Source: Aquimarina algicola
GTDB lineage: Bacteria > Bacteroidota > Bacteroidia > Flavobacteriales > Flavobacteriaceae
Direction: 5' to 3'
Length of the DNA stretch: 64,000 nt
Assembly (NCBI RefSeq): GCF_006443095.1
Contig: NZ_VFWZ01000010.1
Coordinates: forward strand, 1 to 64,000
Under the pieces are notes generated by a model. That model was not told the DNA's origin and did not search any database. It saw nothing but the letters and a program-made list of their open reading frames with translations. A program made the position numbers and the translations under genes. This document shows positions 25,940-35,128 of the stretch, piece by piece. How positions within the stretch are numbered: the stretch's first letter is position 1; each line of letters starts with the position of its first letter.

Positions 25940-26488
25940 TTATATAGACGTAGTTTCTAGTGGTTGTGCCACCGGGAAATCTACAGGTACTTGTGTGGTA
26001 CTATGTATGTAATTAGATATTGTTTTATCTCCTACCAATACAATAGTATCAATGAGGTTTGCTTTTGTATAACCTGCTGTTAATAAATTGTCTACGACTT
26101 GTTGATCAGCTTTTCCTCTATTTTCGGTTACATTTTTGGCAAATTTTGCTAATGCGTCTAATTTTGAATCAAAAGAAGCTTGTCCTGCTCTTAATTCTAA
26201 TATTTGATCGTCTGTAAAACCATTCATTTTTCCTATAGCCGTGTGTGCAGATAGACAATAAATACATTCATTTACTTGGCTAACAGCTAGATTTACTACT
26301 TCTTTTTCTTTCGCTGATAGTGACGTTTTTGCGTTAGAAAAATTCAAATAATTTTCTAATGCTGTATCACTATGTGCATATGTGGCATAAAGATTTGGAA
26401 CAAATCCAAGTGCTTTATTAAGATTATCAAAAATCGCTTGATTATTTGCGCTTACTTCTTCTCTTGTTGGTACATTAAATGTGCTCAT
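25940..26488 (-). CDS. Carboxymuconolactone decarboxylase/AhpD-like peroxidase-related protein
   Basis: The 182-residue, all-helical protein belongs to the AhpD/CMD superfamily. The active-site motif is NECIYCLSAHTAIG (about 73-86), the E..C..C...H arrangement in which the cysteine pair reduces peroxide via a reductant. The N-terminal NVPTREEV and LGFVPNLYATYAHS segments are typical of the uncharacterised peroxidase-related subgroup. It is cytosolic. The neighbours (cupredoxin, Crp/Fnr, DJ-1) suggest an oxidative-stress group, which is an inference. Confidence 0.9.
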   Translation of the reverse strand: MSTFNVPTREEVSANNQAIFDNLNKALGFVPNLYATYAHSDTALENYLNFSNAKTSLSAKEKEVVNLAVSQVNECIYCLSAHTAIGKMNGFTDDQILELRAGQASFDSKLDALAKFAKNVTENRGKADQQVVDNLLTAGYTKANLIDTIVLVGDKTISNYIHSTTQVPVDFPVAQPLETTSI

Positions 26489-26507
26489 AATTTCTAATTT
26501 TTATCAA

Positions 26508-26534
26508 TTAAAGCTTTTGTTCTAAGAGCTTTAA
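26508..26534. promoter_or_regulatory. 8-bp inverted repeat in front of the AhpD-like gene
   Basis: TTAAAGCT (26508-26515) and AGCTTTAA (26527-26534) are perfect arms 11 nt apart, beginning 20 bp upstream of the start codon at 26488. The placement suits an operator. Regulator unknown. Confidence 0.35.
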
Positions 26535-26659
26535 CTATGGTGAATAGTATCTATTTATTTTAATTATTTATTCTTATTATTTCTTTTACAAAGGTGCATG
26601 TATAATTCTTGTTGTGCACTACCTATTTTTCCTGTTTAGTTGTCAGATTTTCCCTTTTC

Positions 26660-26815
26660 TTATTTACTTATATAAGGACGTTCGATATCACAATAAAAGT
26701 CATGTATACTTCTTTGTTCACAATGTTTTTTTGAATTTAGCTTATTTACAATTTTTCTTTTTCCTTGTCTAAAAATCTCTATAAGATTGAATATGGATTT
26801 ATCTTGATATGTCAT
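26660..26815 (-). CDS. Possible small protein, unrecognised
   Basis: A 51-residue frame opens at ATG 26815 (MTYQDKSIFNLIEIF) and is basic, ending ERPYISK. The frame extends upstream to a TTG at 26899, which would add a hydrophobic segment and give 79 residues. No family is recognised and no Shine-Dalgarno or promoter supports it. It occupies the otherwise empty stretch 26535-27060 between the AhpD-like gene and a lipoprotein gene. It may be real or chance. Confidence 0.2.
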   Translation of the reverse strand: MTYQDKSIFNLIEIFRQGKRKIVNKLNSKKHCEQRSIHDFYCDIERPYISK

Positions 26816-27060
26816 TTGTATATTGTTTTGATTTAACAATACAAAGATGCAATAGATAGAAGTCAGTATAAAGAGTCGTTTTTCCTTAAAACTTGTCAAT
26901 TTTTCCTTGTTTATGAGAATTGTTGATATAAATCGAGGTATAAGATGATATTTTGTAAAATACTAGTATAAATGGGTAGGGTATTATGAACGATAAGCGT
27001 TTTTATATTATATGACAATACTCTCAACAAAAGTATAAGCACACAAAAATCTAATCTCAA

Positions 27061-27669
27061 ATGAAAAAAATTAAAATCGTATTAGTAGCATTATTAGCAT
27101 TGACAATACTTTCATGTGAAGGTGATTCTCCTGAAGAAGAAACTACAGGAACTACAGCAGAAACTAATGAAGAAGCGATTACTGCCGAAAATGTAATAAA
27201 TAGGGTAAAAGAAGAACGTGAAAAGGAAGAAGAAGCCGGAGGTGAGGATTCTGGAGGAAACTTTGTCTTTATAAAAGATCTTCAAAATTACGAAGGAACA
27301 TGGATAATCAAGGAATCTAGAAGTGATGATTCAAAAGAATTTATTGCTGCTACAGAAATCGTATCTAATGAATTATTTTTTCCGGCGACATCAGATAATT
27401 TAGTAAATGTTCAATCTATAAGAATAGAGGCGGGTAAAATAGTTTTAATAGATGCTAATAATACTGTCCAAAATGAATTTGGGATTTCTAACTATATGAT
27501 TGGTTCTTTGGTAATAGGAGGATTATTTACTGTAGATTTAAGTTCTAGCAATTCTACTGCCAGCAATTTGATTTCACGAATTACTCTTACTTCTAATAAT
27601 GGCGATTTAAGAATTGGTCAATTTTTTAATCCAGGTTATATTGAATACAGACTAGAGAAGGTAAATTAA
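27061..27669 (+). CDS. Lipoprotein of unknown function
   Basis: The 202-residue protein has a lipoprotein signal with lipobox TILSC (Cys about 19), an acidic Glu/Thr-rich linker with a short charged helix (about 20-70), and a C-terminal beta-rich domain (about 75-202) starting LQNYEGTWIIKESRS. The opening resembles lipocalin-like small lipoproteins of flavobacteria, but I cannot name the family. It is followed by a strong terminator, so it is monocistronic. Confidence 0.75.
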   Translation: MKKIKIVLVALLALTILSCEGDSPEEETTGTTAETNEEAITAENVINRVKEEREKEEEAGGEDSGGNFVFIKDLQNYEGTWIIKESRSDDSKEFIAATEIVSNELFFPATSDNLVNVQSIRIEAGKIVLIDANNTVQNEFGISNYMIGSLVIGGLFTVDLSSSNSTASNLISRITLTSNNGDLRIGQFFNPGYIEYRLEKVN

Positions 27670-27718
27670 TATCATAAACAGTTACAGAAGAGTATTTTTC
27701 ATAATTCCTAATGTTTTT

Positions 27719-27757
27719 AAAAAACCTGTCAATTACATTTGTAATAGCAGGTTTTTT
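27719..27757 (+). terminator. Intrinsic terminator after the 27061 lipoprotein gene
   Basis: AAAACCTG (27721-27728) pairs with CAGGTTTT (27748-27755), with inner pairs ATTAC (27732-27736)/GTAAT (27741-27745), followed by a T-run. Confidence 0.85.
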
Positions 27758-27904
27758 TATTGTAACACAATGGTTTATGATTAATGTATTAAATTAAGTA
27801 AAGTGCATACTTGCCTACACTTGGCAAAAAGACAGAATTCTTTTCGCAAATTAGTACATAGCTAAGCTAGATTTTTGATTGCAAATCAAGCTTTATTAAG
27901 CAGA

Positions 27905-28276
27905 TTAAAAAAATTTAATTTCTTTTCTTTTAATCCATAAGATAACTCCACTTAAGATAAATGTTAGAACAGCGATAGCGAATAGAATACCTTTGTCGTT
28001 GTTTACTTCGATACCAAGTTTGGTGAGGTGCATCATGATTGCTCCTCCGATAATGCCTAGACTTATTGTAGCACCTATCCAAACTGTTTTTGGAATAAGA
28101 AGTAAAACTCCTGCAATACATTCGGTAATTCCGGTTCCGATTCTGCCGTATGGCTCTAATCCTACTTTTTTGAAAATGTATACACTTTCAGGATGTGCCA
28201 TAAATTTAAACATAAGCGTTTTTAATAAGATAATTGCTACAACAATTTGCAGCAATAGGGGTAATATCTTTTTCAT
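27905..28276 (-). CDS. DoxX-family membrane protein
   Basis: The 123-residue protein has four hydrophobic segments. The motif FMAHPESVYIFKKVGLEPYGRIGTGITECIAGVLLLIP spans helices 1-2 as in DoxX/DoxD-like proteins, with a charged C-terminal tail. It is in the cytoplasmic membrane. Family members are linked to redox or thiosulfate chemistry in some organisms, but the role of short flavobacterial versions is unknown. It is preceded on the same strand by a secreted hypothetical gene 118 bp away. Confidence 0.8.
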   Translation of the reverse strand: MKKILPLLLQIVVAIILLKTLMFKFMAHPESVYIFKKVGLEPYGRIGTGITECIAGVLLLIPKTVWIGATISLGIIGGAIMMHLTKLGIEVNNDKGILFAIAVLTFILSGVILWIKRKEIKFF

Positions 28277-28394
28277 AAAACGACGTAAATGTTAATTAGC
28301 TTTTATGTCATTATTTTTAAATATGTAATTGTAAGAAAAAATATTTTTACTTACAAAAAAAAAGTTAAGCTAATTTATAACATAAACGTTTTAT

Positions 28395-28871
28395 TTACAA
28401 AACGCCTGGTAAAGCATCAATTTTACCATTAAAAGTATCTTTTCTCACAACAGTGTATAATTGTTTAAGATTATTGTCTTTTTCAAATTGAATACTTAAT
28501 TGAGGTAAGTTATTTTGGATAAAAACTTCAAATGATTGTACAGAGGAACTTCTATTTGCACCTTTGCGAAGTGTTTTTAAATATTTTAATTCTAATATTT
28601 CAAGATTATTTCTGTCAGAAAGAAAAAGTAAATATTGATTTGTCTTTTTTGCTTTTACAATTTCTGACCTAAAATCAATTTTGTTTGAAGCAATTAGATT
28701 GTTGTTGAAGTTGCTGAAGTTATTTGTATAAACCACTTCTTTTTTACTTTCTTTTTTTAAATAAACTGCTTCAAGTTGATCTTGATATGTTACTTGTGCA
28801 TTACTTATAACAAAAGTCATAAATAACATACTTGCTAGTATAAATCTAATGTTGTGTGTTAATGTTTTCAT
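28395..28871 (-). CDS. Secreted hypothetical protein
   Basis: The 158-residue protein has a signal peptide (about 1-26, ending ISNAQ). The mature part is rich in Asn, Lys and Ser, mixes helix and strand, and has no cysteine or recognisable catalytic motif. No family is recognised. It lies between a DoxX-family gene downstream and an AraC-family gene upstream, all on the same strand but with gaps above 100 bp. Confidence 0.6.
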   Translation of the reverse strand: MKTLTHNIRFILASMLFMTFVISNAQVTYQDQLEAVYLKKESKKEVVYTNNFSNFNNNLIASNKIDFRSEIVKAKKTNQYLLFLSDRNNLEILELKYLKTLRKGANRSSSVQSFEVFIQNNLPQLSIQFEKDNNLKQLYTVVRKDTFNGKIDALPGVL

Positions 28872-28982
28872 AGCCCTATATATTTTATCTGAATCAATTC
28901 AGGATAATTATTATTTAATTTTATACTACAAAGTTGGGGCAAAAATCTTAAAAAACTTATATATCTTTTTCCTTTATACTGG

Positions 28983-29831
28983 TCAATATTTCCCTGCGGC
29001 TTCTAATTTTAGTTTTTTCTTAAACTCTGAAGGAGAGATTGATGTATGTCTTTTAAACATTCTACTTAAATGAGAAGCATCTTCAAACCCAACTTCATAT
29101 GCGATTTCTTTGGTAGATTTATCAGTATAAACTAGTAAACGTTTGGCTTCTAGTATTATACGGTCATGTATGATCTGTAAAGGAGTCTTATCAAATTTAG
29201 CAAAATTATTTGACAATGTTTTAGGAGAACGATGTAATTTTTCTGCATAAAATCCTACACCATGCTCTTGTCTAAAATGCCATTCTACCAGGATATTAAA
29301 GTTTCTCATCAAGTCTACTTGTTCTTGTTTTTGATCGAGATCATTTTGTTGTTTGATAAGCCTGGTTGTTGTTATTATAAATCGAGCCATTAGCATCCTC
29401 AACATCTCTGCCTGAATGGTATCTACGGTTTGTAATTCTTCTAAAAATACCTTGTGTAAAGTATGTAATTTGTCTTTTTCTTTTGGTGATAATACTACAA
29501 TAGAAGGACTATTGGTACCATAAAAAAGAACTCCCATACAGCTTACCTCTTTATCATGATCTTTAATACAATAAAATTCTCGATTAAATTGATATACAAT
29601 AATGTCTGAGCCTTCTTTAAAACTAAAGTATTGATTAGGAGTTAGAACAACAATATGATCTGCCGGTATAGTTGTAATTATACCATCAATTTCTATTATT
29701 ATATTTTCACTCTGCGGCCAGATAAAAGTATAGTATTCAATTGGTTTTGAATTTGAATATGATAATAACACTTCTTGATCGGCAACTTTTAAAACTGCTC
29801 CTGTAGAAAATTCATTAAACTCTTTATTCAT
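28983..29831 (-). CDS. AraC-family transcriptional regulator
   Basis: The 282-residue protein has an N-terminal cupin-like domain (about 15-110) and a C-terminal AraC DNA-binding domain (about 180-275): FYAEKLHRSPKTLSNNFAKF as first HTH and TKEIAYEVGFEDASHLSRMFKRHTSISPSEF as second. It is probably autonomous, since about 155 bp separates it from the amidohydrolase gene upstream. Target and ligand are unknown. Confidence 0.9.
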   Translation of the reverse strand: MNKEFNEFSTGAVLKVADQEVLLSYSNSKPIEYYTFIWPQSENIIIEIDGIITTIPADHIVVLTPNQYFSFKEGSDIIVYQFNREFYCIKDHDKEVSCMGVLFYGTNSPSIVVLSPKEKDKLHTLHKVFLEELQTVDTIQAEMLRMLMARFIITTTRLIKQQNDLDQKQEQVDLMRNFNILVEWHFRQEHGVGFYAEKLHRSPKTLSNNFAKFDKTPLQIIHDRIILEAKRLLVYTDKSTKEIAYEVGFEDASHLSRMFKRHTSISPSEFKKKLKLEAAGKY

Positions 29832-29988
29832 GCTATATGAGTCGTCTTTTTGTATGTAATATTACAATATAATATTCTAATGTTTTGTTAATACAAGATA
29901 GTACATTTTTAATTGCTAAACTTGTACTTTTTATACCTTTTGTTGTATTTTTAAAAAGCCGCTTATATATTAGATAATCTTTTTGTAA

Positions 29989-31848
29989 TCAATGTTTTTG
30001 ATTTAATTTTTTAAGCATTTCTATTCCGTTTTGATTCTCAGGATTTAATTCTATTGACTTTTGATAATTTTGTATGGCCAGTTCTTTATTTCCATTTTTC
30101 ATATACCCTTCTCCGAGACTGTCATAAGTATTTGCGGCATCAGGAAATACTTCAACATTAAGTTTGAAAATTTCTATGGCTTCATCAAACTTTTCTGCAT
30201 ATAATAAACTATATCCAATACTGTTTATAGCATTCTCATGATAAATAGGGGCAAACTTTGGAAAATCTTTTTTAATTAAGTCTACTATAGCTTTTCCCTC
30301 ATCAACTTTTCCCATATGAAATAGATGGTATGCAATTTCTACCATTTCATACGCTTCTGGCGTATTAGATTGATTATCATCTAGAAATGAAACCCCTGCA
30401 GAAATCCCTTCTTTTTCGATAAGATTTAAAACAGTATCCTGGATACTGTTTTGAGGCATAAATACTTTACCTTCTTTGATGACTGTTTTTTTTGCAAGAA
30501 AATTTTTGACATTAGTAAATGGATTCTTATCAAAAAGAACCAGATCTGCTTTTTTGCCCTTTTCAATTGTACCATACAGATGATCTATATGCATGGCTTT
30601 AGCACCATTCCATGTTGCAATCTGTAATATATCTTCAATGCTAAAACCTGCTTCATGAAACAGTAAAAACTCTGATAGTATTGCTTGTCCGGCTTCACTA
30701 TTGTCAGTTCCGATTCTGATCGTTACACCCATTTCATGCGCAATTTTAAGATACTGCATCATTGTAGAAAAGGCTTCTTTTAATTTTGCTTTGTTAGCGG
30801 GAGTATAATCAGGTAACTCTGGTGCTTCTCTCAATGGAAAATGATTAAAAGAAGAAAAAAAATCTGTTTTTTCTGCTGCAGCGCCCAATACATGAATGGT
30901 AGTACTTATTGTTACTTTTTTTTCAGCCATTTTTTTGAATAACTCTATTAATCTTTGATGTAATTCAGGATTTTCTTTGATATATTGAAAGTAAAAGGAT
31001 CGAGTAGCACTAAAATCGTCAATATGGTTTGGTCGTTGTAAGTTATATTTTTTAAGTAGCGCTTCTCTATGATCTTTGAGATTGAGAACACTAGGCAGTA
31101 CTGTAAAAAAATGTTCAAAATCTCGTACGCCTAATTCCATTGCTTCTGGGATGTTTACAATATTATTATCTACATGGGCATAAGGTTGGATATTACTTTT
31201 GCTTGCTTCATTTATAATAGCTGTCATCTCCGGGGTTTCTAATTTTGAATACAATTTGATATGTTGAACTCCCATTCTCGCATATTTTTGTACTTTTTTA
31301 ACGCCATCTTCAGGGTTAAATACAACAGTATGGTGTTCGGGTACATATCGATTCCATTCTAGATCAGAGATCATAGCGCCGCCTGCAATGTATAAGTTTG
31401 GATAATCAGGAGATGTTTTTTTTTGCCACTGTAACGTTTCTTCCATCCATTTTTCAGAGATACCTAAATCTACAGCTGTCGTAGTACCATAACTCAATAA
31501 TTTTTCAGTTAACTTTTTGCGATAAGAGCGGTCTATAAATTCTGGAGCAATACCAGTTGTTAGATCTAACATTTGGTGTAAATGTATATGAGTATCTATA
31601 AAACCGGGAACTACTAATTTTCCATTACCTTCTATAATTGTAATCGCATTACTATGTTGCGAAGCATCAATTACTGCAGCTATTGTATCCGCATTAATCA
31701 ATATAGTTTTGTTTTTAGATACATTTTTGGTTTTACTATCAAAAAGAGAAACATTTTCAATAGCCAAGTCGTACTTTTTTTGATCGCTATTTGTTGTACA
31801 AGAAGCAATGCAAGTAATTATAATGAGTATTAAAGTTAGTTTTTTCAT
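29989..31848 (-). CDS. Amidohydrolase-TPR fusion lipoprotein
   Basis: The 619-residue protein has a lipobox CIASC (Cys about 17). Residues about 30-465 form a metal-dependent amidohydrolase: VVPGFIDTHIHLHQM supplies HxH, HIKLYSK the bridging Lys region, PYAHVDN and FEHFF the next His ligands, and IGTDNSEAG the catalytic Asp. The C-terminal part (about 500-615) contains TPR repeats ending in DAANTYDSLGEGYMKNGNKELAIQNYQKSIELNPENQNG. Related enzymes cleave dipeptides, imides or cyclic amides; the substrate here is unknown. Export as a lipoprotein implies periplasmic or surface action. Confidence 0.88.
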   Translation of the reverse strand: MKKLTLILIIITCIASCTTNSDQKKYDLAIENVSLFDSKTKNVSKNKTILINADTIAAVIDASQHSNAITIIEGNGKLVVPGFIDTHIHLHQMLDLTTGIAPEFIDRSYRKKLTEKLLSYGTTTAVDLGISEKWMEETLQWQKKTSPDYPNLYIAGGAMISDLEWNRYVPEHHTVVFNPEDGVKKVQKYARMGVQHIKLYSKLETPEMTAIINEASKSNIQPYAHVDNNIVNIPEAMELGVRDFEHFFTVLPSVLNLKDHREALLKKYNLQRPNHIDDFSATRSFYFQYIKENPELHQRLIELFKKMAEKKVTISTTIHVLGAAAEKTDFFSSFNHFPLREAPELPDYTPANKAKLKEAFSTMMQYLKIAHEMGVTIRIGTDNSEAGQAILSEFLLFHEAGFSIEDILQIATWNGAKAMHIDHLYGTIEKGKKADLVLFDKNPFTNVKNFLAKKTVIKEGKVFMPQNSIQDTVLNLIEKEGISAGVSFLDDNQSNTPEAYEMVEIAYHLFHMGKVDEGKAIVDLIKKDFPKFAPIYHENAINSIGYSLLYAEKFDEAIEIFKLNVEVFPDAANTYDSLGEGYMKNGNKELAIQNYQKSIELNPENQNGIEMLKKLNQKH

Positions 31849-32023
31849 GAGATATGTTTTTATAGGTATACCTGTAAGAAATAGAAAGGTTACATCAGGG
31901 ATTAAAAAAAGTAGTTCTAAAACTGTTTATATAGTATTATGTTAATACCGCATTACATTAGAGATATAATATATATGTTTGTCTTTGGTTTGATAGGGGT
32001 ATTAATATTATAATCAAACGGAT

Positions 32024-32256
32024 ATGCTCATACGATTTTCGATTTACTTTTATATGTACAACTTCATTGTTATACAATCAAGTACCGCTACAAAAGCACA
32101 ACCCGTAGAGAAATTGAAAGAAAATCTAAGAGTATGGGTAAGAAAGGATATAAGGAAATGAGCATTTATTGATAGAAATCAGGATTTGATTTTACCTGTA
32201 GCGTATCATGATATATGTTTTTTGAACTAAAAAAGACTATAGAATTCAAATACTAA
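32024..32256 (+). pseudogene. Decayed, internally deleted copy of the adjacent WG-repeat gene
   Basis: Read from ATG 32024, the DNA encodes a relic aligned with the N-terminus of the gene at 32302: STATKAQPVEKLKENLRVWV against PATTKAQSVNKLKKDLSIWV. The matching Trp codon is now TGA. After DLILP the alignment jumps to the extreme C-terminus of the same protein: AYHDI, then after a one-base frameshift FELKKTIEFKY followed by TAA, matching FESKKTIEFKN at the parent's end. About 1.2 kb of the middle is missing. The breakpoint falls at an ILP..Y motif repeated in WG units, so collapse by recombination between repeats is likely. Confidence 0.85.
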
Positions 32257-32301
32257 CGTATAAAAATGTAATATTATACAGATATTGTATCAGAAACAAC
32301 A

Positions 32302-33801
32302 ATGCGTATGAATATAAAATACTTTGATCAACATTTTGCAGTTTATTTCTTCTACATAAGTAGTGCTATCACGATATTATTTCCTGCTACTACAAAGGCA
32401 CAATCGGTAAATAAATTGAAAAAAGACCTTAGCATTTGGGTAAAAGAAGACGAAGAGAAATGGGCATTAATAGACGGAAATCAAAATATGATTCTACCTA
32501 CTTATTATGCTTATGTTCATGATACTTATGATAACATGGCTATAGTAGAGGTCAAAGATTCTATACCAAATGCAGGAGATAAACATCTAAAAGTGATTGA
32601 TGCTACAGGAAAAAATATTCTTGATATTAAAGCTACATGGGCCGAATTTTTAAAACCTCATACTACTATAAAGTTTAAGGTTTCTGCATCAAAATATGGA
32701 GTTTTGAACAGTAAAGGCGATACTTTGGTAAGACCCATATACAGAACTGTAGAAAAAGATAAATTTCATGCTGACAGATTCATAGTAAAATCAGAAACTA
32801 CAGATACATCTAGTTTGGTCAATAGTAAAGGAGAAGTATTGATTGCTGATTTTACGAGCATATATCCCATGTACAAAGACAGATACTTTGTTATAACTGA
32901 TAAAACAAAACAGTTGGTAGCTACTGATCAAACATCAATACAACAAGATCAATATGAAGTAATGATTCGTCCATCATTACTTTTAGATAAATATTTCCCA
33001 AAGAGTATACGCCCAGAAGTACTTGCACTCAAAGAAGAAGAATATTTTTTGGTCAATGTATTGACAGGTGAGCGTATTATGAATAATATAACTCCAAGTT
33101 TTTTTGGCTTTACAACCAGCAATAAAAATTGGATTCCCTTTAAAGAAGGGGAGGATATGGGGTATCGTAATCTAAAAGGAGAGTTACTTTTTTCAAAAAA
33201 GAATGAATACGACGATCTGGGGTATTTTTTTGAAGGCATTTCTGTGTTTACAAAAAAAGTTACATCTACCACAGCAGAAGATAAAAATAAAAAAGAAGTT
33301 TTATTTGGGATCATGGATCAAAAAGGAAAAGAAATCATTCCTCCGACCTATGATTGGATTTATCGATTTTATGATGGTTTGGCTAAGTGCAAAAAAGACG
33401 GTAAGTATGGATATATCAACAAAAACGGAAAAGTAAAAATTCCTGTCATTTATGATGAGGTCGTAAATCATCATTTAGAAAATGATCCATTATTAAGAGT
33501 ATGTTTGAATGAAAAACAAGAAAACAAACCTTATTACAAGACAAAATGTGGTATGATCGATCAAAATGGAGATATTGTTGTTCCTATAGAATATTCACCA
33601 TATGATATGGCAATGTTTGGAGAGGATAAAGAGTATATTAAGGTTCGAAAAAAATACCATAAGCCTAATAGTACATATATCTGGGGTGAATCGGGCTGGG
33701 ATTATGGTATTTTTGATAAAAAAGGCAGGGCAATTCTCCCTTTAAGTTATCAGGATATACGTTTTTTTGAATCAAAAAAGACCATAGAATTTAAAAATTA
33801 A
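32302..33801 (+). CDS. Secreted WG-repeat protein
   Basis: The 499-residue protein has a signal-like N-terminus ending TKAQ (about residue 34). The mature protein is built of WG (KWG) beta-repeats of the form x-YG-hydrophobic-x-(N/D)xxG-x-hydrophobic-(L/I)xPxxY: KYGVLNSKGDTLVRPIY, FGIMDQKGKEIIPPTYD, KYGYINKNGKVKIPVIYD, KCGMIDQNGDIVVPIEY and DYGIFDKKGRAILPLSY. Such proteins are common in Bacteroidota and probably mediate binding; no catalysis is expected. ATG 32302 or 32308 may be the start. A degenerate copy lies just upstream, and the gene's terminator overlaps the convergent gene. Confidence 0.88.
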   Translation: MRMNIKYFDQHFAVYFFYISSAITILFPATTKAQSVNKLKKDLSIWVKEDEEKWALIDGNQNMILPTYYAYVHDTYDNMAIVEVKDSIPNAGDKHLKVIDATGKNILDIKATWAEFLKPHTTIKFKVSASKYGVLNSKGDTLVRPIYRTVEKDKFHADRFIVKSETTDTSSLVNSKGEVLIADFTSIYPMYKDRYFVITDKTKQLVATDQTSIQQDQYEVMIRPSLLLDKYFPKSIRPEVLALKEEEYFLVNVLTGERIMNNITPSFFGFTTSNKNWIPFKEGEDMGYRNLKGELLFSKKNEYDDLGYFFEGISVFTKKVTSTTAEDKNKKEVLFGIMDQKGKEIIPPTYDWIYRFYDGLAKCKKDGKYGYINKNGKVKIPVIYDEVVNHHLENDPLLRVCLNEKQENKPYYKTKCGMIDQNGDIVVPIEYSPYDMAMFGEDKEYIKVRKKYHKPNSTYIWGESGWDYGIFDKKGRAILPLSYQDIRFFESKKTIEFKN

Positions 33802-33816
33802 TCGACAAAACAATAT

Positions 33817-33848
33817 TTCTATGGTATACTTTGCCATAGAATTTTTTC
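33817..33848 (+). terminator. Intrinsic terminator of the WG-repeat gene inside the convergent gene
   Basis: TTCTATGG (33817-33824) and CCATAGAA (33834-33841) are perfect arms followed by a T-run. The hairpin lies 15 bp after the WG-gene stop but within the last codons of the leftward gene at 33819, so it is also protein-coding. Confidence 0.8.
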
Positions 33849-34202
33849 GATACACCAATTTTTATCTTCTTTTGTAAGCAACAAATAATCAAACCTAAAG
33901 ATTTTTGGAGCCCATTCTATTTCAACTTTTACAATGGCAATTTTATCCTGAAGATCTAATATAGTAATGTCCGGCTCTGTATCAGGCATAATATTGTTTT
34001 GATTATACGAGGCTACAGATGTTTTGAGATCATCACAATTCATATTTGTCATACCCATCCAGGACTTTTTGATATAATCGTACTCGTATCCGATCTTCGA
34101 TATTTTTTTAGAGAAAAATATATCAATAAGTTTTGTATCCATCTGTTTAAAGGCCATTGGATATTTTCTTGCAGTTTCTATAACTAATGATTCCTGTTTC
34201 AT
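33819..34202 (-). CDS. NTF2-like/lumazine-binding-type small protein
   Basis: The protein has 127 residues from ATG 34202 (MKQESLVIETARKYPMAF); the frame is open for 17 further codons upstream but these lack features. The pattern of an N-terminal helix, SWMGMTNMNCDDLKTSVASYNQ, then strands ITILDLQDKIAIVKVEIEWAPKIFRFDYLLLTKEDKNWCIEKILW is that of NTF2-like proteins of the putative lumazine-binding (DUF4440-type) group. It is cytosolic with unknown ligand. Its 3' end carries the terminator of the convergent WG-repeat gene. Confidence 0.75.
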   Translation of the reverse strand: MKQESLVIETARKYPMAFKQMDTKLIDIFFSKKISKIGYEYDYIKKSWMGMTNMNCDDLKTSVASYNQNNIMPDTEPDITILDLQDKIAIVKVEIEWAPKIFRFDYLLLTKEDKNWCIEKILWQSIP

Positions 34203-34433
34203 TATTTTGATTTTAAGGATGCTAATCACAAAAGTAGAAAGGGGCAATGCCAACAGTATGTCAAGAGTGATAATTTTATAACGTTTTTTTATATCGAATT
34301 CGTCTATTTTAAGATTTTATCAAACCAAACCACTTCAATATATATAGCAATATTTGTAACCGATGAGGTATAAAAATCAGTGCAGAATATAAAGTATGGC
34401 TATTGTGATATTATTATAATAACTGATAATGCC

Positions 34434-35060
34434 TCAGGGAATCCTAGATATTTGATCATATATTTTTTGTTTAGATTTTTCAAAAATTTGACCTCCAAAC
34501 TCTTCGTTATCCAGAGAGATAGTAGTCGTGTCTCTAACACCCATAATTTTAAAAATAAATTCCAGATAGGTAGTTTGAAAATTCATATGTTCATTTTTTT
34601 CATTCTTGCCATATCCAGTATCTCCTCGACTAGATAGAATCAATAATTTTTTACCCTCTAGTAGGCCTACATAATCTCCATCGGGTTTTCCGGAGCGAAA
34701 TTTCCAAGTTTCGTTAATACGCATGATTTGATCAATATACGTTTTTAAACCGCTGGGTATAGACCAATTATACATAGGAGTGCCAATCACATAGATATCA
34801 TTCTCTTTTAATTCTTTAATCAATTGATTGCTTAGGTAAACACCTTTTTGATTTTGTATCGTTTGTTTCTTTGGTTTAGTAAATGCACTTGCAATCCAAT
34901 CTTTATTAATTGGTGGAATTTTATTTAATCCAACTTCTCTAAACGTAAATGTATAATCAGGATGTTTTTGTTGCCAGTTTTTGACCAATAATTCAGTAAG
35001 TTTTCTGCTTTGTGATTTTTTATTTCTTACACTGGCATTGATGATAAGTACTTTTTTCAT
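34434..35060 (-). CDS. azoR: FMN-dependent NADH-azoreductase family (flavodoxin-like quinone reductase)
   Basis: The 208-residue protein has a flavodoxin-like fold. KKVLIINASVRNKKSQSRKLTELL (about 2-25) is the FMN phosphate loop, VIGTPMYNWSIPSGLKTYIDQIMR (about 92-115) and LILSSRGDTGYG (about 140-151) contact the flavin ring. It reduces quinones and azo compounds with NAD(P)H and protects against electrophiles. A Crp/Fnr-type regulator gene begins 68 bp upstream on the same strand (stop at 35129), a likely regulator pair by proximity. The symbol reflects family, not proven activity. Confidence 0.85.
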   Translation of the reverse strand: MKKVLIINASVRNKKSQSRKLTELLVKNWQQKHPDYTFTFREVGLNKIPPINKDWIASAFTKPKKQTIQNQKGVYLSNQLIKELKENDIYVIGTPMYNWSIPSGLKTYIDQIMRINETWKFRSGKPDGDYVGLLEGKKLLILSSRGDTGYGKNEKNEHMNFQTTYLEFIFKIMGVRDTTTISLDNEEFGGQIFEKSKQKIYDQISRIP

Positions 35061-35128
35061 TTGTTTTTATTTTAATGTAAAAAGCAAAATTCATAAATGA
35101 TATGATCACAAAAATTGATCTAGTTCAA

